Below are positions 42,492-50,898 of a DNA stretch of 64,000 nucleotides, piece by piece. The stretch lies in the NCBI RefSeq assembly GCF_001541225.1, contig NZ_LMTS01000163.1, forward strand, positions 184,138 to 248,137. The letters are read 5' to 3'. The stretch comes from Variovorax sp. WDL1. GTDB taxonomy: Bacteria > Pseudomonadota > Gammaproteobacteria > Burkholderiales > Burkholderiaceae_C. The notes under the pieces were generated by a model, which was not told the DNA's origin, searched no databases, and worked only from the letters and a program-made list of their open reading frames with translations. The position numbers and the translations under genes are program-made. The first letter of the stretch is position 1. Every line of letters starts with the position of its first letter.

Positions 42492-44078
42492 ATGCTCCGA
42501 CGAACACTCCACCGCGTACTCTGCGCCTCGACGCTGCTGATGGCGCTGGCGACCCACGCGCTCACTCTCGACGAGGCCCGCGCCATCGCCTCGGGCGAAT
42601 CCGAGGCCCGCATCACTGCGCTCAACAAGGCCGTCGCCACCGCCGACGAGAAGACCGCCGCCTTCATCCAGGCCATGGCCGACGACGCGGTCAAGTACAC
42701 CGAGGACAAGGTCTTCCTCGTCAAGGACGACAAGGCCTACGACCCGGTCACCGGAGCCGAGCTCGAGCTGCCCGACAACGCCGAGGACGTGGTCAACAAC
42801 AACCTGATGCGCGGCGCGCTCGATGCCGCGCAGGCCGCGCTCAAACTCACCAGCAAGGACGAGGCGGTGCGCGCCGAGGCGGCGCAGGCCCTCTTCAAGG
42901 AGCCCGACGAATCCCGCCTGCCCCTGGTCGAGAAGGCGCTGGCCGCCGAGACCAACGACCGGATCAAGGCCCAGCTCGAACTGGTGCGCGCAGCCAGCAT
43001 GCTGAGCAGCGCCGACAAGGCGAAGCGCATCGCGGCCGCGAAGGCGCTGGGCGAGAGCCGCAGCCCGGACACCAAGCTGCTGCTCAACCAGCGGCTGGCC
43101 GACGAGACCGACACCGACGTCAGGAAGACGATCGCGGCATCCATCGACAGCATCGACGGTTCGCTGGTCTGGGGCGACCGCATCAATGCGATCTTCAGCG
43201 GCATCAGCCTGGGCTCCGTCCTGTTGCTGGCTGCGCTGGGGCTGGCCATCACCTACGGGCTGATGGGCGTGATCAACATGGCGCACGGCGAGCTGATGAT
43301 GATCGGCGCCTATGCCACCTACGTCATGCAGGGCGTCTTCCAGCGCTACGTGCCCGAGTCGCTCTTCGGCTGGTACCTGGTCGCAGCCATTCCCGTCGCC
43401 TTCCTCGCCTCGGCGCTGGTGGGTGCGGTGCTGGAGCGGGGCGTGATCCGCTTCCTCTACGGCCGGCCGCTCGAGACCCTGCTCGCCACCTGGGGCATCA
43501 GCCTGATGCTGCAGCAGCTGGTGCGCTCGCTCTTCGGCGCGCAGAACGTCGGCGTCGAGAATCCCGGCTGGATGAGCGGCGGCTTCACCATGCTGAGCAA
43601 CGTCACGCTGCCCTGGAACCGCATCTGCATCATCGTCTTCGCGGTCCTGGTGCTGCTGGCGATGGGCTGGCTCATCGGCCGCACGCGCCTCGGGCTGTTC
43701 GTGCGCGGGGTGACGCAGAACCGTCCCATCGCCTCCTGCATGGGCGTGAACACGGCACGCATCGACACCTACGCCTTCGCGCTGGGCTCGGGCATTGCCG
43801 GGCTGGCGGGCTGCGCGCTCTCGCAGATCGGCAACGTCGGCCCCGACCTCGGCCAGAGCTACATCGTCGATTCCTTCATGGTGGTGGTGATGGGCGGCGT
43901 CGGCCAGCTCGCCGGCACCGTCTATGCGGCGCTCGGCCTGGGCGTGCTCAACAAGTTCATCGAAGGCTGGGCCGGCGCGGTGCTCGCGAAGATCGCGGTG
44001 CTGGTCTTCATCATCATCTTCATCCAGAAGCGGCCACAAGGCATCTTCGCTGTCAAAGGTCGGAGTGCCGAAGCATGA
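42492..44078 (+). CDS. urtB: Urea ABC transporter permease UrtB
   Basis: A 528-residue permease. A signal-peptide-like start (MLRRTLHRVLCASTLLMAL) and a helical periplasmic domain of about 200 residues precede eight or so TM helices of the LivH type (GLAITYGLMGVINMAHGELMMIGAY, VGPDLGQSYIVDSFMVVVMGGVGQLAG). The N-terminal extension is normal for UrtB. It ends in ATGA with the small frame at 44075, so translation continues into the duplicated linker and urtC. Confidence 0.95.
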   Translation: MLRRTLHRVLCASTLLMALATHALTLDEARAIASGESEARITALNKAVATADEKTAAFIQAMADDAVKYTEDKVFLVKDDKAYDPVTGAELELPDNAEDVVNNNLMRGALDAAQAALKLTSKDEAVRAEAAQALFKEPDESRLPLVEKALAAETNDRIKAQLELVRAASMLSSADKAKRIAAAKALGESRSPDTKLLLNQRLADETDTDVRKTIAASIDSIDGSLVWGDRINAIFSGISLGSVLLLAALGLAITYGLMGVINMAHGELMMIGAYATYVMQGVFQRYVPESLFGWYLVAAIPVAFLASALVGAVLERGVIRFLYGRPLETLLATWGISLMLQQLVRSLFGAQNVGVENPGWMSGGFTMLSNVTLPWNRICIIVFAVLVLLAMGWLIGRTRLGLFVRGVTQNRPIASCMGVNTARIDTYAFALGSGIAGLAGCALSQIGNVGPDLGQSYIVDSFMVVVMGGVGQLAGTVYAALGLGVLNKFIEGWAGAVLAKIAVLVFIIIFIQKRPQGIFAVKGRSAEA

Positions 44079-44197
44079 GCCGCCGGGCCGCTCCCAAGGC
44101 GAATAGCACCGCAGCCGCAGGCGAAGGTATTCTTATGACCCGCACGGCCGTTCCGAAGGCGAATACCGCAGCGCGAAGCGCGGAGGTTACCGAATGA
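44075..44197 (+). CDS. 40-residue linker frame from duplicated urtC start
   Basis: An ATG-to-TGA frame that overlaps urtB by ATGA at its start and urtC by ATGA at its end. Its two halves, MSRRAAPKANSTAAA and MTRTAVPKANTAARS, are alike and resemble the UrtC N-terminus MTRAALPSKGPLLGS. It therefore looks like a tandem duplication of the urtC start that remained translatable, keeping urtB and urtC translationally coupled. A functional peptide is not required to explain it. The sequence may also be a short dispersed repeat. Confidence 0.45.
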   Translation: MSRRAAPKANSTAAAGEGILMTRTAVPKANTAARSAEVTE

Positions 44198-44238
44198 CCC
44201 GGGCCGCACTTCCTTCCAAAGGCCCGCTCCTCGGCAGC
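44075..44238 (+). repeat. Imperfect tandem repeat around the urtC start
   Basis: Three related segments begin at ATGs 44075, 44135 and 44194. The first two share AAGGCGAATA and ACCGCAGC with a spacing of about 60 bases. The third is more diverged and is the real urtC start. Duplication of the start region is the simplest reading. Confidence 0.55.
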
Positions 44239-45414
44239 AGGGGCTGGACCGCCTTCTTCATCGCGCTGATCGCCGTCTGCGCACTGGCGCCGGTGCTCAA
44301 CCTGCTGGTGCCCGCGGGCAGCGCGCTGCACATGAGCGACTACGCCGTGGCACTGGTCGGCAAGATCATGTGCTACGCCATCTGTGCCCTGGCCATGGAC
44401 CTGATCTGGGGCTACACCGGCATCCTCTCGCTGGGCCACGGCCTGTTCTTTGCCCTGGGCGGCTACATGATGGGCATGTACCTCATGCGACAGATCGGCC
44501 GCGACGGCAACTACAAGAGCGACCTGCCGGACTTCATGGTCTTCCTCGACTGGAAGACGCTGCCCTGGCACTGGACCTTCAGCGACAGCTTCATCGCCAC
44601 GCTGGTGCTGGTCGTCGCCGTGCCGGGCGTGATCGCCTTCGTGTTCGGCTTCTTCGCCTTCCGCTCGCGCATCAAGGGCGTGTACTTCTCGATCATCACG
44701 CAGGCCATGACCTTCGCCGCGATGCTGCTCTTCTTCCGCAACGAGACCGGCTTCGGCGGCAACAACGGCTTCACCGACTTCAAGCGCATCCTGGGCACGC
44801 CGATCGCGACGCAGGAGATGCGCATGACGCTCTTCGCGCTCACCGGGCTCACGCTGCTGGGCTTCTTCCTGTTCGCCCGGTGGCTGGTCGGCAGCAAGTT
44901 CGGCCGCGTGCTCCAGGCGATCCGCGATGCCGAGTCGCGCGTGATGTTCTCGGGCTACAACCCGCTGCCCTACAAGCTCACGATCTGGGTCATCTCGGCC
45001 GTGATGTGCGGCGTGGCCGGGGCGCTCTACGTGCCGCAGGTCGGCATCATCAACCCCGGCGAGATGAGCGCGGCCAACTCGATCGAGATCGCGATCTGGG
45101 CCGCGGTCGGCGGGCGTGCCACGCTGGTGGGGCCGATCCTCGGCGCCTTCATCGTGAACGGCGCCAAGAGCTGGCTGACGGTGGCATACCCGGAATACTG
45201 GCTGTACTTCCTCGGTGCGCTGTTCATTGCCGTCACGCTGTTCCTGCCGAACGGCATCGTGGGCCTGGTGAAGAAGTGGACATCCAGGGAGCGCACCGCA
45301 ACGCTCGACGAAGCACCGCGGCCGCCCATGCAGCGCGCTGTGGCGCTGGAGCAGGGCACCGAGCCTGGCAGCCTCGCGCCGCTGCCGGTGCGCTCCGAAG
45401 GAGTCCGCGCATGA
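44194..45414 (+). CDS. urtC: Urea ABC transporter permease UrtC
   Basis: A 406-residue LivM-type permease with about nine TM helices. Typical motifs are LAMDLIWGYTGILSLGHGLFFALGGYMMGMYLM, RSRIKGVYFSIITQAMTFA and FGGNNGFTDFK, then WAAVGGRATLVGPILGAFIVN near the ATPase contact. The C-terminal 40 residues are polar. It forms the membrane pore with UrtB. Overlaps: ATGA with the linker frame before and ATGA with urtD after. Confidence 0.96.
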   Translation: MTRAALPSKGPLLGSRGWTAFFIALIAVCALAPVLNLLVPAGSALHMSDYAVALVGKIMCYAICALAMDLIWGYTGILSLGHGLFFALGGYMMGMYLMRQIGRDGNYKSDLPDFMVFLDWKTLPWHWTFSDSFIATLVLVVAVPGVIAFVFGFFAFRSRIKGVYFSIITQAMTFAAMLLFFRNETGFGGNNGFTDFKRILGTPIATQEMRMTLFALTGLTLLGFFLFARWLVGSKFGRVLQAIRDAESRVMFSGYNPLPYKLTIWVISAVMCGVAGALYVPQVGIINPGEMSAANSIEIAIWAAVGGRATLVGPILGAFIVNGAKSWLTVAYPEYWLYFLGALFIAVTLFLPNGIVGLVKKWTSRERTATLDEAPRPPMQRAVALEQGTEPGSLAPLPVRSEGVRA

Positions 45415-46289
45415 CGCCCGACCTGATGGACGCCGGCGCAGAGCGCATTGCCCGGTACAGCCAGCACAGCGACCTCGGCAAGCGCACCGCCTCGGGCGGG
45501 CGCGAGGCGGGCTACGGCCGTCATGCGATGCCGGGTGAGGTCGACGTCACGCACGGCCGAATCCTCTACCTCGAGGACGTGAGCGTGAGCTTCGACGGCT
45601 TCAAGGCCATCAACAAGCTCTCGCTCGACATTGCGCCCGGCGAGCTGCGTTGCGTGATCGGCCCGAACGGCGCGGGCAAGACCACGATGATGGACATCAT
45701 CACCGGCAAGACCCGGCCGGACGAGGGCACGGTCTTCTTCGGCAGCACCATCGACCTGCTGCGCCACAAGGAGGCCGACATTGCCCAGCTGGGCATCGGC
45801 CGCAAGTTCCAGAAGCCGACGGTGTTCGAGCAGTTGACGGTGTTCGAGAACCTCGAGCTTGCGCTCAAGACCGACAAGGGCGTGAAGGCCTCGATGCTGT
45901 TCCGGCTCGACTCGGCGCAGTCCGACCGGCTGGCCGAGGTGCTGCACACCATCCACCTGGAGGACAGCGTCTCGCGCCTGGCCGGCAACCTGAGCCATGG
46001 CCAGAAGCAGTGGCTGGAGATCGGCATGCTCCTGATGCAGGACCCGAAGCTGCTGCTGCTCGACGAGCCGGTGGCCGGCATGACCGACGAGGAGACGGCG
46101 CGCACCGCCGAGCTCTTCCTGAAGCTCAAGGGCAAGCATTCGCTGATGGTGGTCGAGCACGACATGAGCTTCGTGCGGACCATCTCGGAGATCGTCACGG
46201 TCCTGTGCGACGGGTCCGTGCTGGCGCAGGGCACGCTCGACGAGGTGCAGGGGGATGAGCGCGTGATCGAGGTCTATCTGGGGCGCTGA
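45411..46289 (+). CDS. urtD: Urea ABC transporter ATP-binding protein UrtD
   Basis: A 292-residue LivG-type ATPase. An unusual N-terminal extension of about 45 residues precedes LEDVSVSFDGFKAINKL. Walker A is GPNGAGKT (84-91), the signature is NLSHGQKQWLEIG, and Walker B is LLLLDEPVAGM, with the switch histidine in VVEHDM. It powers urea uptake with UrtE. ATGA overlap with urtC. A later start would remove the extension, but the ATGA coupling supports the long form. Confidence 0.95.
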   Translation: MTPDLMDAGAERIARYSQHSDLGKRTASGGREAGYGRHAMPGEVDVTHGRILYLEDVSVSFDGFKAINKLSLDIAPGELRCVIGPNGAGKTTMMDIITGKTRPDEGTVFFGSTIDLLRHKEADIAQLGIGRKFQKPTVFEQLTVFENLELALKTDKGVKASMLFRLDSAQSDRLAEVLHTIHLEDSVSRLAGNLSHGQKQWLEIGMLLMQDPKLLLLDEPVAGMTDEETARTAELFLKLKGKHSLMVVEHDMSFVRTISEIVTVLCDGSVLAQGTLDEVQGDERVIEVYLGR

Positions 46290-46307
46290 GAAAGCAGGAA
46301 CACCACC

Positions 46308-47000
46308 ATGCTCGAGGTCAAGAACATCCACCAGTACTACGGCGGCTCCCACATCCTGCGCGACGTGAGCCTCGAGGCGCACGCCGGCAGGGTCACCGTC
46401 CTGCTGGGCCGCAACGGCGTGGGCAAGACCACGCTGCTCAAGTCCTTGATGGGGCTGGTCCCCATCAAGAGCGGCAGCATCGAGTTCGACGGTGCGCCGA
46501 TCCACAGGAACACGCCCTACGAGCGCGCCCGTGCCGGCATGGGCTTCGTGCCCCAGGGCCGCGAGATCTTCGCGCGCCTCACGGTGGAGGAGAACCTGCG
46601 CATGGGCCTGGCCTACCGCCCGGCGGGCACGCCCATCCCGGTCGAGCTGTTCGAGCTCTTCCCGGTGCTCAGGCAGATGCTGAACCGCCGCGGGGGCGAT
46701 CTGTCGGGCGGCCAGCAGCAGCAGCTCGCGATCGCGCGCGCACTGGCGCCCAGGCCCAAGCTCCTGATCCTCGACGAGCCGACCGAAGGCATCCAGCCCA
46801 GCATCATCAAGGACATCGGCCGCGTGATCCGCATGCTTGCCGACCGCGGCGACATGGCGATCGTGCTGTGCGAGCAGTACTACGACTTCGCGCAGGAACT
46901 GGCCGACGACTACCTGGTGATGGAACGCGGCGAGGTCATCGCGCGCGGCCTGGGCAAGGACATGGAGGCGCACGGGGTGCGCCAGCTGGTCGCGATCTGA
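46308..47000 (+). CDS. urtE: Urea ABC transporter ATP-binding protein UrtE
   Basis: A 230-residue LivF-type ATPase. Walker A is GRNGVGKT (34-41), the signature is DLSGGQQQQLAIARAL, and Walker B is LLILDEPTEGIQP. The GIQPSIIKDI ending of Walker B and the YYDFAQELADDYLVMERGEV tail are typical of UrtE. Last gene of urtABCDE, 18 bases after urtD. Confidence 0.96.
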   Translation: MLEVKNIHQYYGGSHILRDVSLEAHAGRVTVLLGRNGVGKTTLLKSLMGLVPIKSGSIEFDGAPIHRNTPYERARAGMGFVPQGREIFARLTVEENLRMGLAYRPAGTPIPVELFELFPVLRQMLNRRGGDLSGGQQQQLAIARALAPRPKLLILDEPTEGIQPSIIKDIGRVIRMLADRGDMAIVLCEQYYDFAQELADDYLVMERGEVIARGLGKDMEAHGVRQLVAI

Positions 47001-47153
47001 GCGCTGCGGGCGCGGCTCGCCGGTGCGCGATGGACATTGCGGATCGCCAGGGCTGGGCGATGGCGCTACGCTAGCGCCTGTCGCCCCTTGCGCCCCGTCA
47101 GCGTTCGCCATGCAGCTTGCCCAGTACCATCCTCGTCCAGCCGGGCCCCGTGC

Positions 47154-48098
47154 ATGGAAACGCTGATCGCCCTGATGGTCGACCACGCGGTCGGCGTGGT
47201 CTTCGTCACCACCTTTGCCGCCCGCGTCGGCCTGCCGGTGCCGGCTGCGCCGGTGCTGGTCGTGGCCGGCGGTATTGCAGCCATCGCCGAGCCGGTGCTG
47301 CTCTTCGCCCTGGTCGCCGTCGCGCTGCTGGCCAACGTGCTCGGCGATGCCGTGTGGTTCTATGCCGGGCGCGCCTACGGCTACCGCTTCATGCGGCTGC
47401 TGTGCAAGATCTCGATCTCGCCCGACTCCTGCGTGCGCAGCAGCGAATCCCTGATCACCCGCTGGGGCGGACTGTCGCTGGTGGCGGCCAAGTTCGTGCC
47501 CGGCGTCTCGGTCGTGGCGCCGCCGATGGCCGGCGCGCTGGGCATGTCCTCGTGGCGCTTCCTGGCCTTCGAGATCGTGGCTGCCTCGCTGTGGGTCGCT
47601 GTCTTCCTCGGCCTGGGCTGGATCTTCCGGGAGCAGATCGGGGCCGTGCTCGACGCACTGGCCAACGCCGGCGGCGTCGCTACTGCGGCGCTGGTGGTGG
47701 TGCTGGCGGCAATGCTGGCGCTGCGCTGGTGGCGGCGCCGCAGCGTCCTGCGCATCGCGAGCATGCCGCGCGCCAGTATCGATGAGCTGCTCGCGCTGCT
47801 GGCGGGCGAGGCGCCGCCGATCGTGGTCGACGTGCGCGGAGAGGCCGGCGTGCAGGTCGATCCGCGCCGCATCCCGGGTGCCCTGTCGATTCCGCTCAAG
47901 GCGCTGCAGCAGCGGCGGGCTGCGCTGCCTTTCGACGACATGGGGCGCGAGATCATCCTCTACTGCAACTGTCCCAACGAGATCTCGGCCGCGCTGGCCG
48001 CGCAGGCCCTGATGGCGCGCGGCTTCCTGCGCGCACGGCCGCTGGCCGGCGGGCTGGAGGCCTGGGTCGGCGCAGGCCATCCGACTCACGTGCACTAG
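47154..48098 (+). CDS. DedA-family membrane protein fused to a rhodanese domain
   Basis: A 314-residue fusion. Residues about 1-200 are a DedA-type membrane domain (VGLPVPAAPVLVVAGG, NVLGDAVWFYAGRAYGYR, KFVPGVSVVAPPMAGALGM). Residues about 205-314 are a rhodanese domain (IVVDVRGEAG, HIPGA-like RRIPGALSIPL, and the catalytic loop LYCNCPNE, with C271 the probable nucleophile). The DedA part probably moves a lipid carrier or ions. The rhodanese could relay sulfur or redox signals. The start is the ATG at 47154. It ends on a 14-base inverted repeat shared with the convergent MFS gene. Confidence 0.9.
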   Translation: METLIALMVDHAVGVVFVTTFAARVGLPVPAAPVLVVAGGIAAIAEPVLLFALVAVALLANVLGDAVWFYAGRAYGYRFMRLLCKISISPDSCVRSSESLITRWGGLSLVAAKFVPGVSVVAPPMAGALGMSSWRFLAFEIVAASLWVAVFLGLGWIFREQIGAVLDALANAGGVATAALVVVLAAMLALRWWRRRSVLRIASMPRASIDELLALLAGEAPPIVVDVRGEAGVQVDPRRIPGALSIPLKALQQRRAALPFDDMGREIILYCNCPNEISAALAAQALMARGFLRARPLAGGLEAWVGAGHPTHVH

Positions 48099-48143
48099 TG
48101 GGCCGTAACAGCCAATCCTCTCGAATCGACTGTCACGGCCCAC
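48098..48143. terminator. Bidirectional hairpin between convergent genes
   Basis: GTGGGCCGTAACAG (48098-48111) and CTGTCACGGCCCAC (48130-48143) form a 14-pair stem with one mismatch and an 18-base loop. It begins at the DedA-rhodanese stop codon and lies 20 bases before the MFS stop, so it can end both transcripts even without T runs. Confidence 0.65.
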
Positions 48144-48163
48144 CAGCGCCCGAGCCGCCGCCA

Positions 48164-49600
48164 TCAGGTGTCGCGGCCGCCGGGCGCTGAGCCCAGCGGC
48201 GGCGCCACTTCCTCCAGCGGCTTGCGCTCCGCGTCCACCGCGAAGCGCAGCGCCAGCAGCCCGGCGCCGATCACCAGCGCCGCCCCGATCGCATAGCCGA
48301 CGGCCACCGCGCCGCGGCTGCCGGTCTCGATCAGCGCGCCGAAGAGCACCGGCGCGACGAAGCCGCCCGCGCCCGTGCCCACCGCGTAGAAGATCGCGAT
48401 CGCGATCGCCCGCATCTCGAGCGGGAACACCTCGCTCACCGTCAGGTAGGCCGAGCTCGCCGCCGCCGAGGCCAGGAAGAACACGGCCGACCAGGCCAGC
48501 GCCTGGCTGCGCGCATCGAGCCAGCCCTGCATGAAGGCCCAGCCGGTCAGCGCGAGGCCGATGCCCGAGCACACATAGGTCAGCGCGATCATGCGCCGGC
48601 GGCCGACATGGTCGAACAGCGGCCCGAGGATCAGCGGCCCCAGCACGTTGCCGAGCGCAAAGGGAAAGATGTAGAGCGCCACCCGGCCCTCCGGCACGCC
48701 GTGGAAGCGCGTCAGCACCAGCGCATAGGTGAAGAAGATCGCGTTGTAGAAGAAGGCCTGGGAGATCATCAGCGCCAGCGCGACGGCGCTGCGCTGCGGG
48801 TAGCGGCGCAGCAGCACCTGCGCGACCTCGCGCCAGCCGGGGCTGGTGCGCCGGCTGTAGTGCACGCGGCCCACCGCCGTGGGCAGCGGCCCGTGCTGCG
48901 CGGCGACCTCTGTCTCGATGCTTGCCACGATGCGCTCCGCCTCTTCGGCACGGCCGTGCGCCATCAGCCAGCGTGGGCTCTCCGGCACGTCGCGCCGCAC
49001 CAGCAGGATCGCCACGGCCAGCAGCGCGCCCAGCGCGAAGCCTGCCCGCCAGCCCCACACCGGCCCGAGCACCTGCGGGTCCAGCAGCACGAGGCTCAGC
49101 CCCGCGCCCAGCCCGGCGCCGATCCAGAAGCTGCCGTTGATCGCAAGGTTGACGCGCCCGCGTACGCGGGCCGGGATCAGCTCGTCGATGGCCGAGTTGA
49201 TGGCCGCGTATTCACCGCCGATGCCCAGCCCGGTCAAGAAGCGGCACACCGCGAAGAACGCGAAGTCGGGGGAGAAGGCGGTGGCCAGCGTGGCCATCGC
49301 ATAGACGGCGAGCGTGATCAGGAACAGTTTCTTGCGCCCCAGGCGGTCGGTGAGGCGGCCGAAGAGCAGGGCGCCCATCACCGCGCCGCCGATGTAGAGC
49401 GAGCCCGACCATCCGATCTGCGATGCCGTCAGCGCCAGCGTGTCGGGCCGCTCCAGCACGCCGCCGAGGGAGCCGACCAGCGTGACCTCGAGCCCGTCGA
49501 GCACCCAGGCGATGCCCAGGGCCAGTACCACGCGCCAGTGCCAGCGCGACCAGGGCAGGCGGTCGAGGCGGGCCGGGATGTCGCTGTGGACATCCGTCAT
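48164..49600 (-). CDS. MFS transporter (sugar/aromatic acid type)
   Basis: A 478-residue MFS permease with twelve TM helices. The motif-A loop is GRLTDRLGRKKLF between helices 2 and 3, repeated as GPLFDHVGRRRM in the second half. LVLDGLEVTLVGS-like text in helix 1 (WVLDGLEVTLVG) and the RFLTGLGIGGEYAAINSAIDELIP motif place it with the sugar/acid proton symporters. The start at MTDVHSD is chosen over an open frame to 49633. The substrate is unknown. Confidence 0.9.
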   Translation of the reverse strand: MTDVHSDIPARLDRLPWSRWHWRVVLALGIAWVLDGLEVTLVGSLGGVLERPDTLALTASQIGWSGSLYIGGAVMGALLFGRLTDRLGRKKLFLITLAVYAMATLATAFSPDFAFFAVCRFLTGLGIGGEYAAINSAIDELIPARVRGRVNLAINGSFWIGAGLGAGLSLVLLDPQVLGPVWGWRAGFALGALLAVAILLVRRDVPESPRWLMAHGRAEEAERIVASIETEVAAQHGPLPTAVGRVHYSRRTSPGWREVAQVLLRRYPQRSAVALALMISQAFFYNAIFFTYALVLTRFHGVPEGRVALYIFPFALGNVLGPLILGPLFDHVGRRRMIALTYVCSGIGLALTGWAFMQGWLDARSQALAWSAVFFLASAAASSAYLTVSEVFPLEMRAIAIAIFYAVGTGAGGFVAPVLFGALIETGSRGAVAVGYAIGAALVIGAGLLALRFAVDAERKPLEEVAPPLGSAPGGRDT

Positions 49601-49704
49601 CGGGTCGGCTTCGCGGGGCAGGCCATGCCGCAAGCCTAATGCCGTCGATCGGGTACGCCTGTAGTCGCATGCCCCATGTGCGGGGCATGCGCGCTCTCAA
49701 TGGA

Positions 49705-49782
49705 TCAGAAGACGCCGAACACCTTCAGCAGGATGATGACGCCGAGCGGAACGCCCGCCAGCCAGAGGATGATGCTTTTCAT
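49705..49782 (-). CDS. 25-residue hydrophobic membrane microprotein
   Basis: A very short frame, MKSIILWLAGVPLGVIILLKVFGVF, start at 49780-49782 and stop at 49705-49707. GGAG lies nine bases before the ATG. Nearly the whole peptide is one TM helix. I recall near-identical tiny proteins in many Burkholderiales, which supports coding. The location between ureD and the MFS gene gives no role. Confidence 0.6.
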   Translation of the reverse strand: MKSIILWLAGVPLGVIILLKVFGVF

Positions 49783-49897
49783 TCAGAGGTCTCCTTTGCT
49801 TGGGAGCGCCCAAGATAGCCAGCGATTCTTCGACGGTGCGACGGAGAAGGGCGGACCGCCGGGTAGGGCGAGCACCCACAGCGCGTGGGGCGCCGGG

Positions 49898-50728
49898 CTA
49901 CATCGCCCAGATGCGCGGCGGCGCTCCACGCATCTGCCACAGCTCCGCGCGCCACGCCTGCCAGACCTGCCGCAGCAGTTGCATCGCCGGCTCGACCAGG
50001 GGGGCCAGCACGCGCAGCACGATGACGCCCGGCTGCGGGCTGGTGGCGCCGGCGCTGTCGCGCAGCGCGTGGGCTTCGAGCAGCGCGCGCGCCGCGTCGA
50101 GTGCGGCGTCGCGCCGTGCCCGCGCGACCGGTGTGCCCGAAGCGAAGAAGAGAGATGCCACGCAGCGGTGCCCGGCCATGCCCAGCGGGCCGTCGAGCAG
50201 CAGCAGGTCTGCGGCATCGATGCGCCCGCGCTCCAGCCAGGCGCCCGGCATCTCGATGTGCTGCTGCAGCGTGCCGCGCTCGAAGGGCTTGCCGGCAGCG
50301 GGCAGGCCGAGCGCAGTCACGTCCCAGCCGATCAGCTCTGCGCCTTCGGCAAGCTGCAGCGAGAGCCGGTTTTCCGCGCGGCAGCCGCTGAAGCAGATCG
50401 CTTCGAGCGGCAGCCATTCGAGCCGCGCTCCCGGTTCCAGCCGCAGCGCGGTGTGCTGCAGCGCCGGCTCGCCCTCCGAGCGATAGAAACGGCTGGCGCC
50501 CGGCGTGGTGATCAGCCCATGGCTGCCGGCTGCCGCGCTCACCCGGATGTCGAGGGTGTCGCCGCCCACCAGCCCGCCCGGCGGATGCACCAGCACGTTG
50601 TGGCAGACCGCGTCGCCCTCGGGGTACAGGCTTTGAAGGATCCGCAGCGGGCCTTCATGGCGGAAGCGCGCGACGCTGCGCGGGCCTTCCAGTCGGTAGT
50701 CGAGCTCGAGTCGCGCGTTCCAGGGCAT
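49898..50728 (-). CDS. ureD: Urease accessory protein UreD, orphan in this window
   Basis: A 276-residue protein with UreD motifs: GDTLDIRV-like (LVGGDTLDIRV), LITTPGASRFYRSEG, ARLEWLPLEAICFSGCRAENRL and QQHIEMPGAWLERGRI. It is the scaffold that delivers nickel to urease together with UreF and UreG. The start at MPWNARL is the natural N-terminus. The structural genes ureABC and accessory ureEFG are not adjacent: next on the strand come a microprotein and an MFS transporter. In relatives ureD usually leads the urease operon after urtE, so a rearrangement is likely. Confidence 0.92.
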   Translation of the reverse strand: MPWNARLELDYRLEGPRSVARFRHEGPLRILQSLYPEGDAVCHNVLVHPPGGLVGGDTLDIRVSAAAGSHGLITTPGASRFYRSEGEPALQHTALRLEPGARLEWLPLEAICFSGCRAENRLSLQLAEGAELIGWDVTALGLPAAGKPFERGTLQQHIEMPGAWLERGRIDAADLLLLDGPLGMAGHRCVASLFFASGTPVARARRDAALDAARALLEAHALRDSAGATSPQPGVIVLRVLAPLVEPAMQLLRQVWQAWRAELWQMRGAPPRIWAM

Positions 50729-50898
50729 CGGGCGAGTGTAGAAGCAGGACGGGGGCGGCCCGGCTTGCCGGAATCCGTCCCCGGAAGACGTGGACAAGCT
50801 TGTGGAGAACTCCGGGCACAAGTTGCCAGAGCGTTGTCCCGCAAGGACTTGCGCTGGGTTGCCCAAGGAAAAGGCAGCGGTGGGGTAAGCAGCCCTTG

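Noticed and set aside
40881..44039. 1052-residue minus frame across urtA-urtB
   Set aside because: Shadow of the urt genes; no domain motifs and no ribosome site.
45027..49058. 1343-residue minus frame across urtC to the MFS gene
   Set aside because: Spans five recognisable genes and has shadow-type composition.
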